Shown one piece after another: positions 1 through 8,551 of a stretch of 64,000 bases of DNA. Position 1 is the first letter of the stretch; the number at the start of each line of letters is the position of its first letter. This DNA is from an uncultured Eubacteriales bacterium (GTDB lineage Bacteria > Bacillota > Clostridia > Oscillospirales > Oscillospiraceae): the NCBI GenBank assembly GCA_900317425.1, contig ONGR01000008.1, forward strand, positions 43,224 through 107,223, given 5' to 3'. Made by a program: the position numbers and the translations under genes. The notes beneath the pieces are model-generated. The model saw only the letters and a program-made list of their open reading frames with translations. It did not search any database and was not told where the DNA came from.

Positions 1-68
1 TGATTTATATCGCGGAGGATTTAGAGGCCGAACTCCGCTATTTGGAGGAACTCCGACGGACATTATAA
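1..68 (+). CDS. C-terminal end of an unidentified protein (partial)
   Basis: An open frame enters from the left edge and stops with TAA at 66-68. Its last residues read AEDLEAELRYLEELRRTL, an acidic and leucine-rich stretch typical of a helical or coiled-coil C-terminus. Only about 21 codons are visible, so the family cannot be named. It converges on the MerR gene that ends at 110. It could also be a chance open frame, because nothing beyond the amphipathic pattern supports it. Confidence 0.4.
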   Translation, partial: IYIAEDLEAELRYLEELRRTL

Positions 69-109
69 CACAGCTTTCGGGAAAAGCAAGGACAATGTCG
101 ACCGGCTGC

Positions 110-919
110 TTATTTTCGCCGCAAGAGCCGGAAGTGGTTTTCTCCGTCCCGGGAGAACCCGATGTTGCAGCTCAACGAGATTTTTTTGCCCGGGTTTTGC
201 CCCAGCAGGATGCCGAGGATGGTGTTGCAAAACGCGGAGCCGTCGGCCTTGCCCTTTCGGAGCTCGAGGCAGAGCGCGTACTCTCCGCCGTCCTTCAGGT
301 CGGCAAACTCCTGCAGGAAATCTTTCATATGGACCCAACCGTGTTTTTCATAGATGACTTCATATTCCGGGCTGTGCAGTACGTCCAAAAACCGCGTCTC
401 TTCCGCCGGATCTGCGTCACTCTCAACATAGTCGGTGAAGTCGATATCCATGCCGTCGGGACGCCATCCGGTAAAGGCCTGGTTTACGTTGTCCACGATC
501 CTGGCGTACTCCTCCTGGCCGATCCCGAATTCCTCCGTGGGGTCGTAGGCCAGCATAGCCCGGGTGACCAGTTCCTGCACTTCATTGATCCTTTTTTCCA
601 TGTTGCTCATTTCACTCTGATATGACTGCTGGATCCGTTTGATGGTGTTCAGTTTGTCCTCCTGCCGGGCGATCTTTTCGTTGAACGCCTCGTAGATGAC
701 GGATTGATCCGCATCAAGCAGCGCCCGGATTTCGTCAATGGTGAAGTCTGCGCTCTGCAGATTTTTGATCTTCACGAAGACCAGCGCCTGCTCCTCCTCA
801 TAATAGCGATACCCGGACCAGGGGTCCACCTTCGCCGGTTTCAGCAGATCCACCCGGTCATAGTAGCGCAGAGTCTGGGGGTTGCAGCCGCACAGACGGG
901 CAAAATTCTTGATGGTCAT
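110..919 (-). CDS. MerR family transcriptional regulator with C-terminal effector domain
   Basis: This is a 269-residue DNA-binding regulator. The first 70 residues form a MerR winged helix with the pattern FARLCGCNPQTLRYYDRVDL followed by the wing GYRYYEEEQA. A charged coiled coil follows at about residues 70-120 (RQEDKLNTIKRIQQSYQSEM) and a C-terminal domain of about 140 residues probably senses the ligand. MerR proteins twist promoters with a long spacer, and the gene's own upstream region holds such a promoter at 944-974, so autoregulation is likely. The effector is unknown; the C-terminus is larger than in metal-sensing MerR proteins and suggests a multidrug or small-molecule sensor. It is divergent from the SGNH hydrolase gene, which may be a target. 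Confidence 0.88.
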   Translation of the reverse strand: MTIKNFARLCGCNPQTLRYYDRVDLLKPAKVDPWSGYRYYEEEQALVFVKIKNLQSADFTIDEIRALLDADQSVIYEAFNEKIARQEDKLNTIKRIQQSYQSEMSNMEKRINEVQELVTRAMLAYDPTEEFGIGQEEYARIVDNVNQAFTGWRPDGMDIDFTDYVESDADPAEETRFLDVLHSPEYEVIYEKHGWVHMKDFLQEFADLKDGGEYALCLELRKGKADGSAFCNTILGILLGQNPGKKISLSCNIGFSRDGENHFRLLRRK

Positions 920-943
920 ATCGTCTGCCTCCTTTCTGCAATC

Positions 944-974
944 GTTATATCATTGCAGCTTGCTGTAAGGTCAA
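944..974 (-). promoter_or_regulatory. MerR-type promoter with a 19-bp spacer
   Basis: On the minus strand TTGACC (969-974) and TATAAC (944-949) are separated by 19 bp instead of the usual 17. The spacer holds the dyad CAGC-AA-GCTG. A 19-bp spacer carrying a dyad is the known architecture of MerR-activated promoters, and this one lies directly upstream of the MerR gene. Confidence 0.7.
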
Positions 975-1088
975 TACCCGATTTTCAATAAATATTATAG
1001 GGACAAATAGGCTGAAAAAGCAACCTCGCCCTTGATTCTTCCGCCCATATCACATACCATGGAGACAGCTTATACAAGGAGGTCGGTC

Positions 1089-1658
1089 ATGAAACGGATA
1101 CTCTGCCTGGGGGACTCCAATACCTTCGGCTATGATCCCCGTTCCTATTTCGGCTCCCGCTATCCCGCCCACGTGCGGTGGACGGGTCGGCTGGAGAGCG
1201 CCGGCTGGGAGGTCATCAACCGGGGGGAGAACGGGCTGTCCATCCCGGGAAAAGAGGATTTCCCGGAGTTGGCGGAGCGGCTCCGCAGCCAGCTTCCGCT
1301 GGATGCCATCGCAGTGATGCTGGGGAGCAACGACCTGCTGGAAGGGGCGTCTCCGGCGGAAACCGGGGCACGCATGGAGGCGCTGCTGCGCTGCATCATG
1401 GAGTGTGCGGGTGATGCGCGGATCATTTTGATTGCGCCGCCGCCTATGGAGCGAGGGGAGTGGGTGCCGGATCAGACCCTGATCGATCGCTCGGCGGAGC
1501 TGGGCATGGCGTACCGGCGTCTGGCGGACAAGCTGGGCGTCACCTTCACCGACGCAGGGGCGTGGAACGTGTCCCTGGCCTATGACGGCGTCCATTTCCT
1601 GCCGGAGGGCCACGCCGCCTTCGCGGGAGGGTTACTGGCGCTGCTGGAGGGCGAATGA
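1089..1658 (+). CDS. SGNH/GDSL hydrolase family protein
   Basis: The protein (189 aa) is an SGNH-fold esterase or lipase-like hydrolase, probably cytoplasmic because no signal peptide is present. Block I is ILCLGDSNTFGYDP with the nucleophile Ser in GDSNTFG, block III is MLGSNDL, and the C-terminal catalytic pair lies in DGVHFLPEGHAAF (D and H). Lengths near 190-210 aa are normal. The frame opens further upstream at 1032, but ATG 1089 is preceded by AAGGAGG and begins just before the conserved block I. The stop codon is adjacent to a longer frame that contains the XRE regulator. The substrate cannot be inferred. Confidence 0.88.
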   Translation: MKRILCLGDSNTFGYDPRSYFGSRYPAHVRWTGRLESAGWEVINRGENGLSIPGKEDFPELAERLRSQLPLDAIAVMLGSNDLLEGASPAETGARMEALLRCIMECAGDARIILIAPPPMERGEWVPDQTLIDRSAELGMAYRRLADKLGVTFTDAGAWNVSLAYDGVHFLPEGHAAFAGGLLALLEGE

Positions 1659-1723
1659 TCCGTCTGCATAGACAGAGCGGTTATCTGCAACCAGCGGTTG
1701 AGAAATCTCCAACGGATTGCGTA

Positions 1724-1752
1724 TGGACGCCGGGGGCACGGGGCCGTATACT
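1724..1752 (+). promoter_or_regulatory. Putative promoter of the XRE regulator
   Basis: TGGACG (1724-1729) and TATACT (1747-1752) are spaced by 17 bp. They lie in the short gap between the SGNH gene and the regulator's start at 1796, so the regulator can be transcribed on its own. The -35 matches weakly. Confidence 0.45.
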
Positions 1753-1795
1753 AAGGACGAACCGGTTCCCAGAACGCAAAAAAGGAGAAATGAAC

Positions 1796-2563
1796 ATGAA
1801 TATCGGTGACAAGATCCGCGCTCTGCGGAGGGCGAAGAAGCTGACCCAGGAGCAGCTGGCGGAGTATCTGAACATCTCCGCCCAAGCTGTCAGCAAATGG
1901 GAGACGGGCCTGTCCGGCCCGGATATCGATATGCTGCCCCGGCTGGCGGTGTTTTTCGGCGTCACGGTGGATGAACTGCTGGACTTTGACCGCCATCGGA
2001 TCGACCGGGAGGTGGACGCCCTGGTGGCGGAGTCCGTGCCGCTGCGGCAGGACCCGGAGCGAGCGGAGGCGTTTTACCGCAAGGCCCTGGAGAAATACCC
2101 CAACAACGAGGTGCTGCTCAACTGCCTGCTGATGGTCATCCCCGACAACAGGGCGGAGGAGAAGATCCGGATCGGCGAGCGGCTGCTGGACTGCACCGTG
2201 GATGACGAGATCCGACACGACGTGTGCCGTCTGCTGGCCCAGACCTGCCATGCCATCGGGGAGAACGCCATGGCGGAGCACTACCTGACGAAGCTGCCGG
2301 AGATTTACTTCCTGAAAACGGAGGTGGCGGCATCCATCCGGACGGGAGAGCCGCAGCTGGCGGAGATCCGGAAAACAGAGAACGTCTGCTTCCGCATCCT
2401 CGCGGAGATGCTGGCTCTGCGGATGCGCAGGGAGGGAAGGGAACAGTATCAATCCCTTGCCCGCGACCTGCTGACGCTGTACGGGACGATTGACGGGGAC
2501 CATGCAGACCACGCCGAAAAGCTGGCGGCGATGCTGGAGGACGGGTCCATCCTGGATTTTTGA
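1796..2563 (+). CDS. XRE family transcriptional regulator with helical C-terminal domain
   Basis: A 255-residue regulator. The N-terminal HTH_3 domain covers about residues 1-62 (IGDKIRALRRAKKLTQEQLA, then NISAQAVSKWETG and the helix ending FFGVTVDELL), which is the Cro/C1-type fold. The rest is helical and TPR-like (ERAEAFYRKALEKYPNNEVL) and is probably for dimerisation or ligand or peptide sensing. Two ATGs, at 1790 and 1796, are in frame; AAAGGAG at 1781-1787 has the better 8-nt spacing to 1796. The gene has its own weak promoter and a strong terminator behind it, so it is probably monocistronic. Target genes are unknown. Confidence 0.88.
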   Translation: MNIGDKIRALRRAKKLTQEQLAEYLNISAQAVSKWETGLSGPDIDMLPRLAVFFGVTVDELLDFDRHRIDREVDALVAESVPLRQDPERAEAFYRKALEKYPNNEVLLNCLLMVIPDNRAEEKIRIGERLLDCTVDDEIRHDVCRLLAQTCHAIGENAMAEHYLTKLPEIYFLKTEVAASIRTGEPQLAEIRKTENVCFRILAEMLALRMRREGREQYQSLARDLLTLYGTIDGDHADHAEKLAAMLEDGSILDF

Positions 2564-2573
2564 TCAGACGCAT

Positions 2574-2611
2574 AAAAAGCCGGGCGCAGAACATCTGCGC
2601 CCGGCTTTTTT
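2574..2611. terminator. Bidirectional rho-independent terminator
   Basis: A perfect 12-bp GC-rich stem (GCCGGGCGCAGA at 2579-2590 and its complement at 2594-2605) with a 3-nt loop is flanked by A5 on the left and T6 on the right. It serves both the regulator and the convergent GNAT gene. Confidence 0.9.
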
Positions 2612-2631
2612 GCTGTTGACTCGGTACCATG

Positions 2632-3210
2632 TCAAGCCTTCATCCAATAGGGCATCTCCGGCACCTCGTCCGGTCCCAGCGGCACCCTCACGTCGGTGCG
2701 CTCCGGGCCGTAGAGGGCCTTGTGCCACGCCATGATATTTGTCAGTTCCAGACCGTCCGCGTTGGCCAGCAGGGCCTGCCAGCGCATGCCGCAGGTGGCC
2801 ATCTCATAGGCGGGCGTGAAGCCGTTTCGCCGGTAAAAGCCGATGCGGCGGAGACGGATGCGATTCTCGGCGTCGCTGTCACCGGGTACCGGCAGCTCCG
2901 ACTCCATGACGATGGGGAAGCCCTGTTCCCTCAGCCGGGCGAGGATGTCCGCGCCCAAGCCGCCGTTTCGCAGGGCGGCGCTGACGCCCAGATAGTCCAG
3001 CAGGACCAGAGGGATGCCATCCCGCCGCCAGAGGGTGGCGTAGCCCAGCATGCGCTCGCCGTCAAAAAGGCCCCACAGCTGATAGCGACCCTGGACCGCC
3101 AGATCCAGGATGTCCGCCAGCGGCTTGCGCTCGTTCTCCGCAAAGGCCTGGGAAAACTCCACCGCGTACCAGTATTCGATCTCTTTCGGAGTCATCTGCC
3201 GGAATTCCAT
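2632..3210 (-). CDS. GNAT family N-acetyltransferase
   Basis: This 192-aa protein is a predicted acetyl-CoA-dependent N-acetyltransferase. The fold is visible as the strand MLGYATLWRRDGIPLVLLDYLGV followed by the acyl-CoA loop-like stretch RNGGLGADILARLREQG (about residues 80-97) and then the FYRRNGF motif near residue 125 that is common before the last strands of GNATs. The acyl-CoA loop lacks the classical Q/RxxGxG/A spacing, so it is a divergent member. It is transcribed alone, convergent with the XRE gene. The substrate is unknown. Confidence 0.75.
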   Translation of the reverse strand: MEFRQMTPKEIEYWYAVEFSQAFAENERKPLADILDLAVQGRYQLWGLFDGERMLGYATLWRRDGIPLVLLDYLGVSAALRNGGLGADILARLREQGFPIVMESELPVPGDSDAENRIRLRRIGFYRRNGFTPAYEMATCGMRWQALLANADGLELTNIMAWHKALYGPERTDVRVPLGPDEVPEMPYWMKA

Positions 3211-3308
3211 CTCATCATCTCCGTCCGTCTGGTCATCATACTCTGATTACACTATACCATAGGGCGGGGAAAAGCACAAGGGAACGGGGAGAGAAGCCCG
3301 GCCCGCGA

Positions 3309-3337
3309 TTGCATAGCCCGCCGGTGTCTGCTATAAT
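3309..3337 (+). promoter_or_regulatory. Promoter of the EamA transporter
   Basis: TTGCAT (3309-3314), a 17-bp spacer and a consensus TATAAT (3332-3337) lie about 60 bp before the start codon at 3398. Confidence 0.8.
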
Positions 3338-3397
3338 GCCGATGGCGCGGCGCTTCGCCGCGGCCCATCTGAAGAGATCCACAAGCGAGGAGATCCT

Positions 3398-4261
3398 ATG
3401 TACAGTCTGCTTCTTGCCATTTTCAGCAGCGCCTCTGTGGCCATCGTTCTCAAATGTTTCCGCAACCAGCGGGGCAACCGTTTCGGTATCATCCTGGGCA
3501 ATTACCTCACCAGCATCCTCGTCTCCCTGGTGCTGATGCCGGATCGCTCCGCCATATTCTCCGGCAGCGGCGTGACGCTGCTGTGCGGCGCTTTGGGCGG
3601 CGTTCTGTTCGTGGCGGGACTGGTGTCCATGCAGAGCAGCGTGACGGCCAACGGCGCCACGCTGACGGCGGCCTTTGCCAAGCTGGGACTGCTGGTGCCC
3701 CTGGCGCTGAGCATCCTGTGGTTCCGGGAGCGGCCGGGCCTGTGGCAGATCGGCGGCATCGTGCTGGCGCTGGCGTCCGTGGTGGTCATCAACTCCGGGA
3801 AGCGAGGCGCAGACGGCGACGCCGGGAGCGGCACGGCGCCGTCCCTCGCCCTGCTGCTCCTGACCCTTCTGGCCTGCGGCGGCAGCGACGGCATGGCCAA
3901 GGTCTTTGAGCAGGTGGGCCGGCGCAGCGAGGATACGCTGTATTTCTTCTTCGTGTTTCTCACGGCGGCGGTGCTGTCGGCGGTGCTGGCGGTCATGGAA
4001 TACCGCCGGACAGGGAAGAGAATCCTGCTGCCCGAGCTGGCGGCCGGTGTGGCCGTGGGCATCCCCAACTACTTCTCGTCCTATCTTCTGCTGAAGGCGC
4101 TGGTCAGTTTGCCGGCCTTCCTGGTCTACCCCGTGTTCAGCACCGGGACCATCCTGCTGGTGATGGCGGTCAGCGCGGTGTTTTTCCGGGAGCGGCCCGG
4201 GAGACGGCAGTTGGCGGGACTGGGACTCATCCTGGCGGCGCTGGTGCTGCTGAATATCTGA
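3398..4261 (+). CDS. EamA/DMT superfamily transporter
   Basis: A 287-residue inner-membrane protein with about ten hydrophobic segments arranged as two repeats of five, the hallmark of EamA drug/metabolite transporters. Each repeat ends with the family-typical pattern of a helix, the stretch WFRERPG or FFRERPG and a further helix: LGLLVPLALSILWFRERPGL at about residue 110 and LLVMAVSAVFFRERPG near the C-terminus. Start ATG 3398 follows GCGAGGAGA. The gene stands alone between its own promoter and a strong terminator. The transported substrate (metabolite, amino acid or drug) cannot be read from sequence. Confidence 0.88.
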   Translation: MYSLLLAIFSSASVAIVLKCFRNQRGNRFGIILGNYLTSILVSLVLMPDRSAIFSGSGVTLLCGALGGVLFVAGLVSMQSSVTANGATLTAAFAKLGLLVPLALSILWFRERPGLWQIGGIVLALASVVVINSGKRGADGDAGSGTAPSLALLLLTLLACGGSDGMAKVFEQVGRRSEDTLYFFFVFLTAAVLSAVLAVMEYRRTGKRILLPELAAGVAVGIPNYFSSYLLLKALVSLPAFLVYPVFSTGTILLVMAVSAVFFRERPGRRQLAGLGLILAALVLLNI

Positions 4262-4270
4262 AAAACAGAA

Positions 4271-4309
4271 CGGCCCCGCAGCGTTAAGAAGCTGCGGGGC
4301 CGTTTTTTT
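4271..4309. terminator. Rho-independent terminator
   Basis: A 12-bp stem CGGCCCCGCAGC (4271-4282) pairs with 4291-4302, followed by T7. It lies between the transporter gene and the convergent kup remnant, with A5 at 4261-4265 on the other side. Confidence 0.9.
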
Positions 4310-4321
4310 GTGAAAAGGGGA

Positions 4322-5759
4322 TTATTCCGGATAGATACACCGGATGCGATCCACGCCGGAACCGCCGCCGGTGATCAGCGGCACGTGCTCCAGGATGAGG
4401 CTGGAGGTGTCCAGACCGTACCAGCGGACCTTGGAGCCGGCCACCCGGCGGATGGCGTATTTGGTGTGGAGGATCAGTTCGTCCAGGTTGGACAGCTCCG
4501 TCTTGGTGGTGACGGACTTGCGGATGATGCAGAACTTGAAGGTGCCCACGGTGGACGGGCCGTAGATGGAGTACTTCTTGTCCTGGGGAGGCAGCTCGCC
4601 GGCGGCCTGGAGGTCCTGGACGATCTGCCGCAGGTACACGTTGACCCGGGGGCTGCATTTGAAGCCCAGATTCAGGGTGATGCGGTAGATGAAATCGGTG
4701 CCGTAGGTCTCCACCTCGTAGGTCATGGTGTCCGGCTCATTGAGCACGTTGACGCTGACGAACCAATAGGCCTCGGCCCGCTTGGCGTCCTTGTCCAGAA
4801 TGGAGTAGAGGATATCGCGGTCCATGAAGTCGGAGTTTCGCTTGCCCTCCAGATACACCAGGTTGTGGGTCAGCAGGGGGATGGACTCGTCCCGGTGCAG
4901 GCGGTCCAGGTTGGAGATGTGGTCCTGAATATTCAGGCGGATGCTGTACTTGCGCTCCAGCTGGGTGCCCCGGTACCAGACTACCATCAAAAGCAGCAGT
5001 ACCAGCGTGAGGATCACGGTGACGTAGCCGCCGTGGGCAAACTTGCCCAGGCTGGAGAGGAAGAACACCGCCTCGATCATGCCGAACACCACCAGCACCA
5101 GGCCGGACAGCACCGGCTTCTTCCGGAGCTTGGCCAGGTATACGGTGATCAGAAGGGTAGTCATCAGCATGGTCACGGTGATGGCCAGACCGTAGGCCGA
5201 CTCCATCCGGGCGCCGGAGCGGAAGTAAAGTACCACCAGGCTGCAGCCGATCCACAGGATGTGGTTGACCTTGGCGATGTAGAGCTGACCCTTGGTGTCG
5301 GCGGGATAGCGGATCTCCAGATGGGGCAGCAGATCCAGCAGGATGGCCTCCCACGGCGGTGGTGACGGTGACGGCAGGGGTCAGCACGCCGTCGACCAGC
5401 AGGGCGGCGCCGCCCAGCATGGCCGGAAAGATCAGCCACTTGCCGCAGTTTTTCACCAGAGAGTAGAGGGAGAAGATGCCGCCCTCACCGTGGTTGTCGG
5501 CCTTCATGGCGATGAGCACGTACTTGATGGTGGTCAGCAGCGTGATGGTCCAGATCACCAGAGACAGCGAGCCGATGATGAAGGCCTCGTCGGTCTGACC
5601 GATGCCGCCGTTCCCCTCCAGGATGGATTTCATCACGTACATGGGGGAGGTGCCGATGTCGCCGTAGACGATACCGATGGTCACCAGGATCATGCCCAGC
5701 CGGAACTTCTGCCGGGCCTGTCCCTTTCCCGTACCCGACGTATGCAGAACGTTGTTCAT
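4322..5759 (-). pseudogene. kup: kup potassium transporter, disrupted by internal deletion and frameshift
   Basis: Two overlapping frames together make a KUP/HAK potassium uptake protein. The N-terminal part (start ATG 5759 after AAAGGA) carries the family motif [20 protein letters not shown] and runs to [13 protein letters not shown]. There the frame shifts (about 5348-5354) and the other frame continues with [49 protein letters not shown] and the long cytoplasmic C-terminus ending at 4322. Compared with the usual 600-670 residues, about 150-190 residues covering several central helices are missing exactly at the frame change, so one deletion of a non-multiple of three explains both. A sequencing or assembly collapse is the alternative. 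No c-di-AMP riboswitch was recognised upstream. Confidence 0.85.
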
Positions 5760-6182
5760 GGTGGATTCCTTTCGTATGTGAGAGGGATCAGAGATCGCCT
5801 CTGCAATCGGTAATCTGATTGTCAATATATCATTTTACCACCTTTTGCCATGCTTTGGCAAGAGAGAGGTTTCTCCGATATAAGGATAATGGCGGAATGA
5901 TGCGAAAAAGAGAAATAATAGTGATATGTCGCACAATACCGAGGAAAACTTTAGCAAATCAAATCGTTGTATTGTAAGGAGTTCCCAAATTCTTTGTATA
6001 TTTTTGTAACAATATTATACGGCGGCAAAGTAGTGTTGACTAAAGTGGTGGGATGCGTTACACTGCATCATGGTGATACGCCGCGAAAAAGGGCGGAAAG
6101 CTGTCCGCCGGCGCGGGCGTGTCGCCCCATAGTTTGTTTGTTCCGGGGAGTTTTAACTGAACAAAAGATGAGGAGGAACGAA
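5760..6182. other. Intergenic region between kup remnant and hydrogenase operon
   Basis: About 420 bp without a convincing gene. It holds the leaders of two divergent genes and is AT-rich up to about 6030, then GC-rich. The hydrogenase promoter is at 6036-6064. An inverted pair TTGTTC and GAACAA with a 15-nt spacer lies just before the first hydrogenase gene (about 6136-6165) and the small palindrome TTGTAACAA lies near 6005-6013; either might bind a redox regulator such as Rex, but neither matches its consensus well. Confidence 0.5.
6036..6064 (+). promoter_or_regulatory. Promoter of the [FeFe] hydrogenase operon
   Basis: TTGACT (6036-6041), 17 bp, TACACT (6059-6064). It would give a leader of about 110 nt before the first start codon at 6183. 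Confidence 0.6.
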
Positions 6183-6662
6183 ATGAAAACTGACCTCTCC
6201 CGTGCGGAGGAGATCATCGAGCGCTACGACTGCGCCGAGCACAACCTGATCGCGATCATGCAGGAGATCCAGGCGGAGTACAAGTATCTCAGCCAGGCCG
6301 CCCTGCTGCTGATCGCGGAAAAGCTGGACATCAGCGCCGCCAGAGTCTACAGTGTGGCCACCTTCTATGAGAACTTTTCTCTGGAGGCTAAGGGCAAGCA
6401 CATCATCAAGATCTGCGACGGCACCGCCTGCCACGTCCGCAAGTCCCAGCCTATCTATGACGCCATCCGCGACTATCTGGAGCTGAGCGGCAAAAAGAAG
6501 ACCTCCGACGACGGCATGTTCACGCTGGAGACGGTGGCCTGCCTGGGTGCCTGCGGCCTGGCCCCGGTCATGACGCTGGACGGCGAGGTCCACGCCAAGA
6601 TGAACCCTGAGGATGCCCTGGCCCTTCTGGAGAAGGTGCGCGGAGAGGAGGCTGCCCAGTGA
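6183..6662 (+). CDS. NuoE-like [2Fe-2S] subunit of trimeric [FeFe] hydrogenase (HydC/HndA type)
   Basis: This 159-aa protein is the thioredoxin-fold electron-transfer subunit of an NAD(P)-linked [FeFe] hydrogenase. The [2Fe-2S] ligands are C78 and C83 (CDGTAC) and C120 and C124 (CLGAC), the canonical NuoE/24-kDa spacing, and the length is normal. The open frame extends upstream to 5967, but ATG 6183 follows GAGGAGGAACG and starts the conserved domain. Its stop TGA overlaps the GTG start of the NuoF-like gene, so the two are translationally coupled. In the cell it probably sits with the NuoF-like and HydA subunits in a soluble complex that couples H2 to NADH and ferredoxin. Confidence 0.93.
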   Translation: MKTDLSRAEEIIERYDCAEHNLIAIMQEIQAEYKYLSQAALLLIAEKLDISAARVYSVATFYENFSLEAKGKHIIKICDGTACHVRKSQPIYDAIRDYLELSGKKKTSDDGMFTLETVACLGACGLAPVMTLDGEVHAKMNPEDALALLEKVRGEEAAQ

Positions 6663-8548
6663 AACGAGCCAAGCTGACGCGGGAGAGCTTCCACGTGATG
6701 CAGTCCAACGCCAAGAACGCCCTGCGTCTGTCCCAGAGCCGTACCTCCGTGCTGATCTGCGCCGGCACCGGCTGCATCGCCGGCGGCGCCATGAAGATCT
6801 ATGAGAACATGAAGGCCGAGTGCGAGAAGCGGGATATCCAGGTCCACGTGGGTCTGACCTACGACAGCCCCGAGGAGCAGGAGCTCCACATCAAGATGAG
6901 CGGCTGCCACGGCTTCTGCGAGATGGGCCCCCTGGTCCACATCGAGCCCATGGGCATCATGTACATCCACGTCAAGCCCGAGGATTGCCGCGAGATCCTG
7001 GAGAAGACCGTCCTGAACGGCGAGATCATCGACCGCCTGGTGTACCACCTGGACGGCGTGGCCTATCCCCGCCAGCAGGACATCCCGTTCTATAAGAAGC
7101 AGAAGCGTGTGGCGCTGGAGAACTGCGGCCAGTGCGACGCCGAGGATCTGCGGGAGTACATCGCCAAGGGCGGCTATGCCGCCTTTGAGAAGGCCCTGTT
7201 CGAGATGACGGACCGGGATATCTGCAACACCATCATCGACTCCGGTCTCCGGGGCCGCGGCGGCGGCGGTTTCCCCGCCGGCCGCAAATGGGAGAGCGTA
7301 CGCAAGAATAAGGCCGAGGTGAAGTACGTGGTCTGCAACGGCGACGAGGGTGACCCCGGCGCGTTCATGGACCGCTCCATCATGGAGGGCGCCCCCCACT
7401 GCGTGCTGGAGGGCATGCTGATCGCCAGTCTGGCCGCCGGCTGCACCGAGGGCTATATCTACGTCCGCGCCGAGTATCCTCTGGCGGTGGACCGTCTGCG
7501 CACCGCCATCGCCAAGGCCGAGGAGATCGGTCTGCTGGGCGACAACATTATGGGCAGCGGCTTTGATTTCCATATCCACATCAACCGCGGCGCCGGTGCT
7601 TTCGTCTGCGGCGAGGGCAGCGCCCTGACCGCCTCCATCGAGGGCAAGCGGGGTATGCCCCGCGTCAAGCCGCCCCGCACGGTGGATCACGGCCTGTGGG
7701 GTATGCCCACGGTGCTCAACAACGTGGAGACCTTTGCCAACGTGCCCCAGATCATCCTCAAGGGCGCCAGCTGGTACCGCAGCATCGGCACCGGCAACAG
7801 CCCCGGCACCAAGACCTTTGCCCTCACCGGCAACGTGGTGAACACCGGCCTGGTGGAGGTGCCCATGGGTACCACCCTCCGGGAGATCATCTTCGATATC
7901 GGCGGCGGCATCAAGGGCGGCAAGAAGTTCAAGGCCGTCCAGATCGGCGGCCCCAGCGGCGGCTGCCTCACCGAGGAGCACCTGGACGTGCCCCTGGATT
8001 TCGACAGTCTGAAGAAGCTGGGCGCCATCATCGGCTCCGGCGGCCTGGTGGTCATGGACGAGGACACCTGCATGGTGGAGGTGGCCCGGTTCTTCATGCA
8101 CTTTACCCAGAACGAGTCCTGCGGCAAGTGTGTGCCCTGCCGCGAGGGCACCAAGCGGATGCTGGAGATCCTGGAGCGCATCATCCACAACGAGGGCACC
8201 GAGGCGGATCTGGATCTGCTGGAGGAGCTGGCCGATACCATCTCCTCCACCGCCCTGTGCGGCCTGGGCCAGAGCGCCTGCAAGCCGGTGATGAGCACCC
8301 TGAAGTATTTCCGCGACGAGTATCTCTACCACGTGCGGGATCACCACTGCCCCATCTGCGACGGCGAGAAGCCCCATCCCGTCATCGACCCCGCCAAGTG
8401 CAAGGGCTGCGGCAAGTGCCGGAAGAACTGCCCCATGGAGGCCATCGAGGGCGCTGTGAAGCAGCCCCATACCATCGACGCGTCCAAGTGCATCAACTGC
8501 GGCGCCTGCGTGAAGAACTGCCCCTTCGGGGCCATTGAGGAGGGTTAA
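6659..8548 (+). CDS. NuoF-like NADH-binding subunit of trimeric [FeFe] hydrogenase (HydB/HndC type)
   Basis: A 629-aa flavoprotein. From the N-terminus it has a thioredoxin-like [2Fe-2S] domain (C in CAGTGCI, later SGCHGFCEMGP), the 51-kDa core with the NADH loop GLRGRGGGGFPAGRKW and FMN-site stretch GDEGDPGAFMDR, the [4Fe-4S] motif SCGKCVPCREG, and two C-terminal ferredoxin clusters (CKGCGKCRKNCP and CINCGACVKNCP). This domain order matches HydB of bifurcating hydrogenases. The start is GTG 6659, preceded by GGAGAGGAGG and overlapping the upstream stop. It would oxidise or reduce NAD(H) and pass electrons towards HydA. Fusion of ferredoxin clusters at the C-terminus is normal for this family, not for respiratory complex I. 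Confidence 0.95.
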   Translation: MKRAKLTRESFHVMQSNAKNALRLSQSRTSVLICAGTGCIAGGAMKIYENMKAECEKRDIQVHVGLTYDSPEEQELHIKMSGCHGFCEMGPLVHIEPMGIMYIHVKPEDCREILEKTVLNGEIIDRLVYHLDGVAYPRQQDIPFYKKQKRVALENCGQCDAEDLREYIAKGGYAAFEKALFEMTDRDICNTIIDSGLRGRGGGGFPAGRKWESVRKNKAEVKYVVCNGDEGDPGAFMDRSIMEGAPHCVLEGMLIASLAAGCTEGYIYVRAEYPLAVDRLRTAIAKAEEIGLLGDNIMGSGFDFHIHINRGAGAFVCGEGSALTASIEGKRGMPRVKPPRTVDHGLWGMPTVLNNVETFANVPQIILKGASWYRSIGTGNSPGTKTFALTGNVVNTGLVEVPMGTTLREIIFDIGGGIKGGKKFKAVQIGGPSGGCLTEEHLDVPLDFDSLKKLGAIIGSGGLVVMDEDTCMVEVARFFMHFTQNESCGKCVPCREGTKRMLEILERIIHNEGTEADLDLLEELADTISSTALCGLGQSACKPVMSTLKYFRDEYLYHVRDHHCPICDGEKPHPVIDPAKCKGCGKCRKNCPMEAIEGAVKQPHTIDASKCINCGACVKNCPFGAIEEG

Positions 8549-8551
8549 GCC

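Noticed and set aside
5760-5960. Possible c-di-AMP (ydaO) riboswitch before kup
   Set aside because: kup genes often have one, but the conserved ydaO elements are not present in the minus-strand leader.
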